33,031 bases of DNA. Origin: Flavobacterium sp. HTF (GTDB lineage Bacteria; Bacteroidota; Bacteroidia; Flavobacteriales; Flavobacteriaceae). The position numbers and the translations under genes were made by a program. The notes below the pieces were generated by a model. It had not been told where the DNA came from. It saw nothing but the letters and a program-made list of their open reading frames with translations, and searched no databases. The DNA lies in NCBI RefSeq assembly GCF_003105115.1, contig NZ_QETH01000049.1:1-33031 (forward strand), given 5' to 3'. Of this stretch, positions 1-6,091 are shown piece by piece (the stretch's first letter is position 1; every line of letters starts with the position of its first letter).

Positions 1-1
1 T

Positions 2-358
2 GTTGCCGTATTTTTAACAACTATTTTTACTTATGCAATAGACGGAAAAGGGGATTATATCTTGTATATAAAAACCGGAAATGGAAAAGTAGTTAGCTTT
101 ACTTTAAACACCGTTGAAAAAGCAAATTTTTCAATCTTTGACGAAAACAATAACTTGTTGTACACAGGAGAATCTGCTGCAGACAGTTTAGAGATTTCAA
201 AAACTTTAAGTTTAGAGGCTTATCCAGCCGGAACTTATTTTTTATCATTGAATGAAAATGGTAAAGTAGTAAAACACAAAATTACGGTTTCAGCTAAAAA
301 AGTAAAAACAGTTGTGTTAGATGAATCAGTTAACGAAAGTCCTGCATTTCGTCGTTAA
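2..358 (+). CDS. C-terminal part of a small secreted protein (5' end outside window)
   Basis: The frame is open from the second base of the window and no ATG is visible, so the true start lies upstream. A TTG at 62 is in frame but unlikely to be the start, because the residues before it (VAVFLTTIFTYA, then IDGKGDY) look like the end of a signal peptide. About 118 residues are visible. They are rich in alternating hydrophobic and polar residues (SFTLNTVEKANFSIFD, AGTYFLSLNENGKVVKHKI), suggesting a small beta-sandwich like the short DUF3244-type or sorting-domain-like secreted proteins of Bacteroidota. The family cannot be named from this fragment. A strong hairpin terminator follows 21 bases after the stop. 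Confidence 0.7.
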   Translation, partial: VAVFLTTIFTYAIDGKGDYILYIKTGNGKVVSFTLNTVEKANFSIFDENNNLLYTGESAADSLEISKTLSLEAYPAGTYFLSLNENGKVVKHKITVSAKKVKTVVLDESVNESPAFRR

Positions 359-378
359 TCGTTTTTTGCCTCAAAATT

Positions 379-408
379 AAGCATCAGCAGCGGCTGATGC
401 TTTTTTTT
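379..408 (+). terminator. Rho-independent terminator of the secreted-protein gene
   Basis: A perfect 10-bp stem (AAGCATCAGC at 379-388, GCTGATGCTT at 393-402) with a 4-base loop runs directly into a T tract. It ends the plus-strand gene at 358 and lies just past the end of the convergent minus-strand gene at 430, so it may serve both. Confidence 0.85.
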
Positions 409-429
409 TGCTTTATTTCAATTTTAAAT

Positions 430-1236
430 TTAGTTTTTAAAAAGCCGCTCAATTTCATTTTGGATCTCGAAGATATCCATAATGGCATATAAACCAACCG
501 GTTCCTGCAAATGAGAATTTGACGGTACCGTTTCTACATCCGAACTTATCAATTTGATCTGATTGGCCAAATCCGGCAAAAATTTGATTCCGGAAACGGC
601 GTATTTAGAGATTCGCTCAATTCCATCATTATACAATTGTCCTTTTGCCTGCAGTTTTTTTAATTCCTCAATTTCAGGGACTTTATCAAATTTTTTATCA
701 TAAAACTCTATAATCGGACTTTCGTTGGGGCGTGAATGTTTGTGTATATAAGCGCAATAAAAATGACTGCCCAACTGAATCGCAATTACATCTTTTGGCC
801 TGTAAAAAGTAATATTGTCCGGCAATGACGGCTTACGCTTAAGCGGAGCCGGCGCCGAACTGATTATCTTTTTTATCTGATCTGATTTTCTGAAAAAGTC
901 GTCGCTCAGAACCACATCGCGATTTAAAGCATCGATTGAATCGATTGCTTTTTCGACAATTTCAGGATCTGTAAGTCCGTATTTGTGCAGAATTACCGCC
1001 AGGGCCACGATTGTGGTACGTTTGTAATTCTTTGTAACTTCTGTTTCATCAGCATTCAGGACACAATTCCAGCGCAATAAGATTTTTGGCAGAATATAAC
1101 CCGAAAGGTTTTCAGCAATCGTTTTATCGTGTTTTGCATAAGCCATCGCTTTTGCCGTAAGCCTTGCAAAATCTTCATCAATGTTCTGAACCAATGCTTT
1201 TGCCGCTAATTTGTCTACTATTTGTTGATGGGTCAT
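430..1236 (-). CDS. Unrecognised 268-aa protein
   Basis: I do not recognise a family with certainty. The N-terminal 130 residues look alpha-helical (MTHQQIVDKLAAKALVQNID, then a helix near KRTTIVALAVILHKYGL). The second half looks like a beta-rich domain (YRPKDVIAIQLGSHFYCAYI at about residues 146-165, then IEFYDKKFD). The pattern of a phrase like 'GDVIAIPLG...YCYA' recalls Imm26-type immunity folds, but that is a weak resemblance from memory and there is no toxin gene beside it. There is no signal peptide or membrane segment, so it is probably cytoplasmic. The start ATG at 1236 is the first in the frame and has an A-rich leader. The gene is monocistronic, with hairpins on both sides. Confidence 0.75.
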   Translation of the reverse strand: MTHQQIVDKLAAKALVQNIDEDFARLTAKAMAYAKHDKTIAENLSGYILPKILLRWNCVLNADETEVTKNYKRTTIVALAVILHKYGLTDPEIVEKAIDSIDALNRDVVLSDDFFRKSDQIKKIISSAPAPLKRKPSLPDNITFYRPKDVIAIQLGSHFYCAYIHKHSRPNESPIIEFYDKKFDKVPEIEELKKLQAKGQLYNDGIERISKYAVSGIKFLPDLANQIKLISSDVETVPSNSHLQEPVGLYAIMDIFEIQNEIERLFKN

Positions 1237-1256
1237 AAATCTTATTTTTGAAAATT

Positions 1257-1285
1257 AAAAAGACAGCTTTTTGGGCTGTCTTTTA
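1257..1285 (-). terminator. Terminator of the lipoprotein gene at 1295-2125
   Basis: The inverted repeat AGACAGC (1261-1267) / GCTGTCT (1275-1281) is flanked by A and T runs, giving a U-tract on the minus strand just after the stop at 1295. A near copy of the same hairpin ends the next minus-strand gene at 2187-2219. Confidence 0.8.
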
Positions 1286-1294
1286 TTTAGTATT

Positions 1295-2125
1295 TTAATT
1301 TTTACCTAAAATTATTTGACCATTTGCATCATAAACAAATTCCCATTTCAACATTTGCGTATTCATATCATCATAATAATACTTTGTTTCCGTATATTTT
1401 CTGAAATTATTTTTAGAGAGCGAACGATAAAAATATTCTTCTAAAAATCGTAGCCTTTTAAAAGGATTTGGTGAATTATCATAGTCTTCAAAAGTTCTTA
1501 CAATTCTTTCGCCTTCATTTATACCATTGTGCTGTTCGAAATATTCTGTTTTGACTAAATTACTATTAGCGTCATAATAAAATTTTTCAGAATATGTTAT
1601 TACGTAGTCAGTAGGATCATTAAGATCATATGGCATATTAGGAAAACTTGTCAGTATTTCGATTAATTTTCCTTTTGAATATTTGAATACAAGTTTTTTA
1701 GAATGAACATTATTGTAAACATTTGGCACTTCTTTTTGCAGAATTTGATTGGAGCTGTTTAAACTATAATAAACAGAGCTTTTTGGAATAGTAAAATCTA
1801 CTAACGTTGTAAAATTTTCCACCGTTACATTATTGTTTGTATAAGTCAGTAAAGTATATACTTCATTAATAAATCTTTTACTATAACCAGTTGAATGAGA
1901 GATGTCAATATAGCCACCATTCTTTTTTATAAGTTTTTTTTCGTTGTCATATTCAAAATCAAAACTTATTTCAGATGGATTAATTGCACTATTACTCTGA
2001 TTTGTAACATCTAAATTTATTTTTTTTAATACAGGTTCATTGTCATTATTTTCTGTATTATCTTCATTATTGCTACAAGAAATAAGTAAAAGGCTTATAA
2101 ATAAAATCTTAAATAAATGTTTCAT
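1295..2125 (-). CDS. Lipoprotein with YD-like repeats, unknown function
   Basis: The N-terminus is a lipoprotein signal: MKHLFKILFISLLLISC with the lipobox LISC, followed by an Asn/Asp/Glu-rich spacer (SNNEDNTENNDNE) as is usual for exported Bacteroidota lipoproteins. The rest of the 276 residues contains several short strands ending in Tyr-Asp or Tyr-Ser pairs (FDFEYDNEKKLI, LVFKYSKGKLIEI, KFYYDANSNLVKTEYF, FVYDANGQIILGKN). This resembles the YD/RHS-type beta repeats found in small secreted lipoproteins of this phylum. It is probably surface- or periplasm-anchored. No enzymatic motif is visible. It lies in the same direction as the XRE regulator upstream of it, but each gene has its own hairpin, so they are likely separate transcripts. 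Confidence 0.8.
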   Translation of the reverse strand: MKHLFKILFISLLLISCSNNEDNTENNDNEPVLKKINLDVTNQSNSAINPSEISFDFEYDNEKKLIKKNGGYIDISHSTGYSKRFINEVYTLLTYTNNNVTVENFTTLVDFTIPKSSVYYSLNSSNQILQKEVPNVYNNVHSKKLVFKYSKGKLIEILTSFPNMPYDLNDPTDYVITYSEKFYYDANSNLVKTEYFEQHNGINEGERIVRTFEDYDNSPNPFKRLRFLEEYFYRSLSKNNFRKYTETKYYYDDMNTQMLKWEFVYDANGQIILGKN

Positions 2126-2186
2126 TCTTTGTATGTTTTTTTATTAAAATTGATTGTAAATATAGTTATGTTAATTCTTATTAACC

Positions 2187-2219
2187 AAAAAAGACAACTC
2201 CAAAAAGCTGTCTTTTTTG
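2187..2219 (-). terminator. Terminator of the XRE regulator gene
   Basis: An imperfect inverted repeat (AAAAAAGACAACT at 2187-2199 against AGCTGTCTTTTTT ending at 2218) gives a hairpin followed by a U-run on the minus strand, 24 bases after the stop at 2243. Its core matches the hairpin at 1257-1285. Confidence 0.75.
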
Positions 2220-2242
2220 TTTGTAAATAACTTTTAGGAATA

Positions 2243-2656
2243 TTATTTTCCTTTAAGTAATTTTTCTAAATATTCGATTTTGTCTTTTTCGGACTGAAGC
2301 AAACGTTCGTAAAGTTTTTTATTTTCTTCGAAAGATTCTACTAATTTATCTAATGGATTGAAAGTGCAATGATTATTATTTCCAAAATGACTATTATTTA
2401 CAGCTTCATTAAAACTATTGAAATAATTAATTGCAGATTCATCTGAAAAATTCTTAATCGCTTCAACCGTCACACCAAGAGCTTTTGCTATTTCAGAAAG
2501 CCTATCTTCTTCTATCGTTTCGCTGTTTTCAATAGTAGATATTGTTTGCTGACTTATTCCCAAAGCCTGTGCTAAAGCTTCCTGTTTCATATCACGAAGT
2601 TCACGAATACGGCTTATTTTTCGCCCTATATGATTTGGTTTTGTTAGTGTGCTCAT
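2243..2656 (-). CDS. XRE-family helix-turn-helix transcriptional regulator
   Basis: This is a 137-aa protein with a classic Cro/C1-type HTH at about residues 11-67: IGRKISRIRELRDMKQEALA, then LGISQQTISTIENS as turn and recognition helix, then LSEIAKALGVTVEAIKNF. The C-terminal half is polar, rich in Asn and then Lys/Glu (ESFEENKKLYERLLQSEKDK), and probably forms a coiled coil for oligomerisation. This layout is common for stand-alone XRE regulators in Flavobacteria whose targets are unknown. It may repress its own promoter. A 15-bp palindrome lies about 90 bases upstream (2744-2758) in the gap shared with the divergent gene at 2848. Confidence 0.88.
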   Translation of the reverse strand: MSTLTKPNHIGRKISRIRELRDMKQEALAQALGISQQTISTIENSETIEEDRLSEIAKALGVTVEAIKNFSDESAINYFNSFNEAVNNSHFGNNNHCTFNPLDKLVESFEENKKLYERLLQSEKDKIEYLEKLLKGK

Positions 2657-2743
2657 AATTCAAAGATAATAATTAAGTGTGAAAACTTCCACGGGTAACA
2701 AACTTATTTAGCCAAGTACGATACCAGCAGAATCGGTTTGGTA

Positions 2744-2758
2744 AAATACAATGTATTT
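2744..2758. promoter_or_regulatory. 15-bp palindrome, possible operator
   Basis: AAATACA (2744-2750), a central A, and TGTATTT (2752-2758) form a perfect palindrome in the 191-bp gap between the divergent XRE regulator and the gene at 2848. The size and place fit an operator for the XRE dimer. This is inference only, and AT-rich palindromes also arise by chance. Confidence 0.25.
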
Positions 2759-2847
2759 CTTCCTTCGCCTAATCAAACAAAAGTACAATTTTTCTTATAA
2801 TAAATTCATAAAAGTCAAATTGTAAACCATTTAAAAATATACGCCTT

Positions 2848-3159
2848 ATGGAAACGAATGAAACACAAACTTTAGAAAAACTAAAAAAATTAAGCGCTCA
2901 GTATTTTACATCGCTACAACCAACCAACGAAGCCAATTCTTATACCGCACAATTTAAAGTTGTCAATTATTTAGAACTCGGCTGTCTCATTACCGATTTA
3001 TTAAAATTATGCATTCTGGCGCTTGATAACGACATGCATAATTTTTCTAAAAAAGATAAAAGTGCAACTATTAATGTGAGTCTGATTTTGGAAACGATTC
3101 TACATTTGTTTCCTATGGATGAAATGGAGTTTTTGGGTTATGTTGGGGAGATTATGTAG
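2848..3159 (+). CDS. Small unrecognised cytoplasmic protein
   Basis: This 103-aa protein has no recognised domain. It starts METNETQTLEKLKKLSAQYF and has a central helical stretch (VVNYLELGCLITDLLKLCIL) and an acidic C-terminus. There is no signal peptide; the hydrophobic middle is amphipathic rather than a clear membrane segment. The start ATG follows an AT-rich leader (AAAATATACGCCTT). It is divergent from the XRE regulator and may be under its control. The 3' end runs straight into the REP island, with no hairpin terminator of its own; the first REP pair may serve as one. Confidence 0.65.
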   Translation: METNETQTLEKLKKLSAQYFTSLQPTNEANSYTAQFKVVNYLELGCLITDLLKLCILALDNDMHNFSKKDKSATINVSLILETILHLFPMDEMEFLGYVGEIM

Positions 3160-3196
3160 GAATGACTTTCTTTTTGCTATCCCAAAACGATATAAA

Positions 3197-3276
3197 CATA
3201 GCCCGTGGTTTCAACCACGGGAACGTAATATTGTCTTGCTCATATTGTGTACCCGTGGTTGAAACCACGGGCTATA
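3197..3276. repeat. REP-like inverted pair (BIME-like), copy 1
   Basis: Two 20-bp palindromes (CCCGTGGTTTCAACCACGGG at 3202-3221 and its reverse-oriented partner at 3252-3271), each with a perfect 9-bp stem and 2-base loop, face each other across about 30 bases, with outer bases ATAG and CTAT. A second copy lies at 3648-3727. Such paired palindromes are typical of REP elements mobilised by RAYT (Y1 transposase-like) proteins; no RAYT gene is in this window. Confidence 0.85.
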
Positions 3277-3321
3277 TTGATAATAGGATTTTTGTTGTTT
3301 TGATGGCGCGAGCGAGTTGTG

Positions 3322-3440
3322 GACAAATTAAAATTCATCCTTATTATTCCTGTGGATGGATTAAAAATCTATTTTTCCCATGGACGGATTAAAATCCATC
3401 CTTATTATTCTTGTGGACGGATTAAAATCCATCCCTACAA
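3322..3440. repeat. Array of four GGAYGGATT hairpins
   Basis: Four hairpin units of the form GGACGGATTAAAATCCATCC occur at about 3321-3340, 3354-3373, 3382-3401 and 3417-3436. They are separated by short spacers resembling TTATTATTCYTGT. The last two are perfect, and the first two have several substitutions, so this looks like a decaying local array of a small palindromic element. It belongs to a different sequence family from the CCCGTGGTT palindromes on either side. Confidence 0.75.
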
Positions 3441-3492
3441 TATGTTTCGTTCCTCCGGAACTCTTTGTCGAACTCTAAAAATAACACAATGT

Positions 3493-3604
3493 TGTCATTT
3501 CGACGAAAGGAGAAATCGCACTGGTATTTCTACAAAGATTGGTGATTTCCATTGTCGAGCTTCGAGTGTGATTTCTCTCCCGAAGTCTCGAGATCGAAAT
3601 GACA
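3493..3604. repeat. Long inverted repeat with TGTCATTTCGA ends
   Basis: The left arm (TGTCATTTCGACGAAAGGAG at 3493-3512, continuing GAAATCGCAC) pairs with the right arm at 3566-3604 (GTGTGATTTCTC ... CGAAATGACA), enclosing about 45 bases. This is the form of a dispersed MITE-like intergenic repeat that I associate with Flavobacterium and related genomes. It has no coding capacity. Confidence 0.75.
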
Positions 3605-3647
3605 AAATAATACGATTTTCTTTTTTGCTATTTGAAAATGGTATAAA

Positions 3648-3727
3648 CATAGCCCGTGGTTTCAACCACGGGAACGTAATATTGCCTTCTTCATATTGTG
3701 TACCCGTGGTTGAAACCAGGGGCTATG
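3648..3727. repeat. REP-like inverted pair, copy 2
   Basis: This is a second copy of the element at 3197-3276, with palindromes at 3653-3672 and 3703-3722. The right palindrome has one stem mutation (ACCAGGGG in place of ACCACGGG). The identity extends beyond the palindromes: the sequences from about 3165-3315 and 3615-3765 are near copies, including the flanking TATAAACATAG and the GGCGCGAGCG that follows, about 451 bases apart. This points to a local segmental duplication. Confidence 0.8.
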
Positions 3728-3756
3728 TTTGACAATAGAATTTTTGTTTTTTGCTG

Positions 3757-3809
3757 GCGCGAGCGTCTCGCTCGTGCATTCCTTTGTGTTACGAGCGAGA
3801 CGCTCGCGC
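3757..3809. repeat. GCGAGACGCTCG inverted repeat
   Basis: Perfect 19-bp arms (GCGCGAGCGTCTCGCTCGT at 3757-3775 and its complement at 3791-3809) enclose a 15-base loop. Each arm is itself nearly palindromic. A truncated copy of the left arm lies at 3306-3315 (GCGCGAGCGA). It is very GC-rich compared with its surroundings. It sits exactly at the point where the transposase remnant at 3809-3958 breaks off. Confidence 0.8.
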
Positions 3810-3958
3810 TAGCGGGGGGCATTTACTGTGTAAAAATCCATCGCCTTTTTATGAACAGGATGGGTTTTGTTTTTCACCTCTTCATATTCTTTTATCAAAA
3901 AGCGATACTTATCTAAATAGTTTCTTTTTAATGTCGAATCATGACTGTTATTTCTCAT
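3809..3958 (-). pseudogene. 5' remnant of an insertion-sequence transposase
   Basis: Reading the minus strand from an ATG at 3958 gives 49 codons (MRNNSHDSTLKRNYLDKYRF, then LIKEYEEVKNKTHPVHKKAM) that end inside the palindrome at 3757-3809 after only four more sensible residues. From memory this matches the N-terminus of an HTH-type transposase common in Flavobacteria, usually followed by about 300 further residues that are absent here. Upstream, TGTAAAGGTTAG starts at 4012, which could be the terminal TGT end of the element, and AACAAAATTTA (3962-3972) / TAAATTTTGTT (3980-3990) form an inverted repeat before the start. The rest of the element is deleted. The family assignment is a recollection, not a search. 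Confidence 0.5.
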
Positions 3959-4079
3959 CGCAACAAAATTTATTAAAGTTAAATTTTGTTACCGAATTAT
4001 CTAACCTTTACAGAAATGACAAACTTTATAGATTGTTTCGTTAGCACGAGGAGACTTTCTCGTTAGCGAGGAGATGATT

Positions 4080-4365
4080 TCATAAAAAAAAATAAGTTAA
4101 AACCTACGTAAAATAGTATTTTCATTTATATTTATTCAGAATTTAACTATATTTGATGAAAATTAAAAAAATATCCTAAATATAAAATGAATTTACTTGC
4201 TATAGATAGCTGTATATTTTTTATGTTGAGATTATTTCTAGTCTAAAAGACCTAGGCTATAAAATGGCGAAAATTGATAAACCTTTATAAGACTTTACAG
4301 GCTGGAATTAACTAAAAAAATCCTTACAGCCTTAAGCACATCTTGTGTAGAGGAGCATTTACATT
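4080..4365. other. AT-rich gap upstream of the cysteine-rich peptide gene
   Basis: No gene is supported here; the longest ATG frame is about 19 codons (from 4187). The segment presumably holds the promoter of the peptide operon, but no convincing TTTG / TAnnTTTG pair could be picked by eye. AGGCTG near 4300 and CAGCCT near 4327 could form a weak leader hairpin. AGAGGAG at 4349-4355 is an unusually good Shine-Dalgarno site for this phylum, 10 bases before the ATG at 4366. Confidence 0.4.
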
Positions 4366-4527
4366 ATGAAAAAAATTGTTTTATTTGCGATTATTGCTAT
4401 TATGGCCGTATCCGCAGCTGGTTATGCACAAATTATTCTTATGGGAAGTGATAAGCGTGATGATTGCGGAGGTTGTGGAGGCGGGGACAGAGTTTGCTGT
4501 TCCAGTACAAATCTAAATTTCGGTTAA
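4366..4527 (+). CDS. Cysteine-rich secreted peptide, 53 aa
   Basis: A 53-codon ORF starts at ATG 4366, preceded by AGAGGAG. The N-terminus is a clean signal peptide (MKKIVLFAIIAIMAVSAAGY, then AQ), with likely cleavage after the A-x-A-like GYA at residue 21. The mature part is about 32 residues: IILMGSDKRDDCGGCGGGDR, then VCCSSTNLNFG, with four cysteines at 34, 37, 44 and 45. They form a CxxC and a CC in a Gly-rich setting, so one or two disulfides or metal binding are plausible. It is followed by a hairpin and then a propeller-like and a MauE-like gene. In size and context it resembles the NVEALA-type small secreted peptides of Bacteroidota that sit beside 6-bladed-propeller genes, but the NVEALA motif is absent. 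The function is unknown. Confidence 0.75.
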   Translation: MKKIVLFAIIAIMAVSAAGYAQIILMGSDKRDDCGGCGGGDRVCCSSTNLNFG

Positions 4528-4536
4528 AAAGTTTTT

Positions 4537-4566
4537 AAAGGCTGTTTCATCAACAGCCTTTTTATT
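4537..4566 (+). terminator. Intercistronic hairpin / partial terminator
   Basis: AAAGGCTGTT (4537-4546) and AACAGCCTTT (4552-4561) form a perfect 10-bp stem with a 5-base loop and a short, interrupted T tract (TTTATTT). It lies 9 bases after the peptide stop and 13 bases before the next ATG. Its likely role is to lower transcription into the propeller and MauE genes, making peptide mRNA more abundant. Confidence 0.7.
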
Positions 4567-4579
4567 TAAAAATAAATTT

Positions 4580-5599
4580 ATGAAATCAAAAATATTAAAA
4601 ATTTCAATAATTCTAGGTCTTTCCATTCTTTTCATTTTTATTTTTTATCTTCTAAATAAGGATGAAAGCAAATTATCGCTAAATCAAAATAGAGTTTTTA
4701 AAGATACTCTAAAATTGGAGAAATCAATTTCATTAGATAAAAAGTTAAGTTTAATGAAATTTAAAAACAATCATCTGTATTTTTTAAGCTGGACTGATAA
4801 CAATCAAGGCAAATTATTTTCACTGGATTTGGTCGATAATAATTTTGATCCCGAAATAGATCTGACTGATAATTTGGAAAGTTTTATTATTAATAATTAT
4901 TTTATTGAAAATGGAAAAATTTCATATATAATTAAAGCAGATAAATCCTTAAGAAGTTACGATTTACAATCTAAATTAAAAAGTGCTGCTTTTTACAAGA
5001 AAAATTTTGCACGCGTATCTAAGAGAAATTCTAAAATGCTCGTGTCAGGATGGGATAATAATTATAAAATATTTTTTGAAAAGTATGACCTTCAGACAAA
5101 AGAAGTAGTGAAACTCGATATCGATGATGATTATCTTTCTGAATACAATAATACAGGAATTGCCTTAGATGGTGTTTATTATGATAATGAAAGAAATTCA
5201 GTTATGTTGCCTTACTCAATAAATAGAGCATATGTCTTTGACAATAAATATAATTATAGAGGTAAGGTTGATTTAATTTTTAATAAAATCGCTTTTAACT
5301 TCAGATACTCGCAGGATAAAAAAGAGTTGATGGTAGATCCAAATAATCTGAATCCTAATCTTAGCGGCTACTTGAGTCAAAATGATATTTTTTATGTTTT
5401 AACAGATCAGTCTACCAAATGGAATAACATGAATCAATGCTATATTGACAGCTATGAAGTCAACAAAAATGAGTACCTAAGCAGTTTTAAAATTGATGAC
5501 TACAACAACTCTAAACCTAGATCAATTGTAATTAATGGAGATAAGGTATATGTACTTTTTGAAGAAAATCTTAATATATATAGTATACATGAAAAATAA
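4580..5599 (+). CDS. Membrane-anchored beta-propeller-like protein
   Basis: This 339-aa protein has a short cytoplasmic N-terminus and one membrane anchor (ISIILGLSILFIFIFYLL, about residues 9-26), not a cleaved signal. The rest would lie in the periplasm. It has repeated beta-strand blocks with a blade-like pattern: LYFLSWTDNNQGKLFSLDLV, ISYIIKADKSLRSYDLQSK, VYYDNERNSVMLPYSINRAY, IFYVLTDQSTKW, VYVLFEENLNIYSI. This suggests a 6- or 7-bladed propeller of the type annotated as '6-bladed beta-propeller' beside small secreted peptides in Bacteroidota. No catalytic motif is seen. It overlaps the next gene by 11 bases, and the peptide gene lies upstream, so the three probably act together. The fold assignment is inferred from pattern only. 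Confidence 0.75.
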   Translation: MKSKILKISIILGLSILFIFIFYLLNKDESKLSLNQNRVFKDTLKLEKSISLDKKLSLMKFKNNHLYFLSWTDNNQGKLFSLDLVDNNFDPEIDLTDNLESFIINNYFIENGKISYIIKADKSLRSYDLQSKLKSAAFYKKNFARVSKRNSKMLVSGWDNNYKIFFEKYDLQTKEVVKLDIDDDYLSEYNNTGIALDGVYYDNERNSVMLPYSINRAYVFDNKYNYRGKVDLIFNKIAFNFRYSQDKKELMVDPNNLNPNLSGYLSQNDIFYVLTDQSTKWNNMNQCYIDSYEVNKNEYLSSFKIDDYNNSKPRSIVINGDKVYVLFEENLNIYSIHEK

Positions 5600-6005
5600 A
5601 ATACTTCAAATTTTAAGATTATTTCTTATAGTTCTTTTTGGCTACACGGCATTCCATAAATTAATTGATTTACATCTGTTCAGACAGACTTTAATGAAAT
5701 CTACCTTGATAGAAGAATATCAAATCGATTTTTTGCTCTATTTCGTTCCAGCAATAGAAATTTTCACTATCCTTCTGTTGATTTCTAAAAAATATATACA
5801 TGGCTTGTATATATCATTATTGTTGATGACTACATTTACTATTTATCTGATAGTTTTAAATAACTTCTCTTTTTATAAAGGTTGTTCATGTGGAGGTATT
5901 TTTAATGACATGACCTATTTCGAGCATATAATTATCAATATTACATTTATTATTATTAACTTAGTTTCGATTATATCACATAGTGATAACAAAAGTAAAC
6001 ATTAA
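5589..6005 (+). CDS. MauE/DoxX-like redox-associated membrane protein
   Basis: I chose the ATG at 5589 (MKNKILQILRLFLIVLFGYT), giving 138 aa. A longer in-frame start at 5535 would lie deep inside the upstream gene and add unrelated residues. The 11-base overlap with that gene suggests translational coupling. There are four membrane helices (about residues 7-24, 44-61, 67-88 and 110-131). The motif FYKGCSCGGIF lies just before helix 4. This CSCGG, with a following aromatic stretch and His (FEHIIINITF), is characteristic of the MauE/DoxX-like family in Bacteroidota. MauE of methylotrophs is needed for maturation of the disulfide-rich small subunit of methylamine dehydrogenase, so a role in handling thiols of the cysteine-rich peptide upstream is a reasonable inference. 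Confidence 0.82.
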   Translation: MKNKILQILRLFLIVLFGYTAFHKLIDLHLFRQTLMKSTLIEEYQIDFLLYFVPAIEIFTILLLISKKYIHGLYISLLLMTTFTIYLIVLNNFSFYKGCSCGGIFNDMTYFEHIIINITFIIINLVSIISHSDNKSKH

Positions 6006-6038
6006 TAAATACAATAGTATAGAATACTGTGATGTAAA

Positions 6039-6066
6039 AAAACCTCTCAAAAATCTTGAGAGGTTT
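6039..6066. terminator. Bidirectional terminator between the MauE-like gene and icmF
   Basis: AAAACCTCTCAA (6039-6050) and TTGAGAGGTTTT (6055-6066) form a perfect 12-bp stem with a 4-base loop, and A and T runs lie on the two sides. It sits between two convergent genes and can terminate both. Confidence 0.88.
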
Positions 6067-6091
6067 TCCTTAAATCTATTAAAATCAAAAA

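Noticed and set aside
3162..4044. Four overlapping plus-strand ORFs of 72-137 codons in the REP island
   Set aside because: They are made of palindromic repeat sequence in different frames, overlap one another, and their residues (repeated HPYYSCG, ARASR) are translations of repeats.
4187..4246. 19-codon ORF in the leader of the peptide operon
   Set aside because: Too short and with no supporting leader or conservation evidence; it ends far from the peptide start.
4366..4527. NVEALA-family or TTQ-type small subunit
   Set aside because: The NVEALA motif is absent and there is no Trp in the peptide, so neither name is justified despite the similar neighbourhood.
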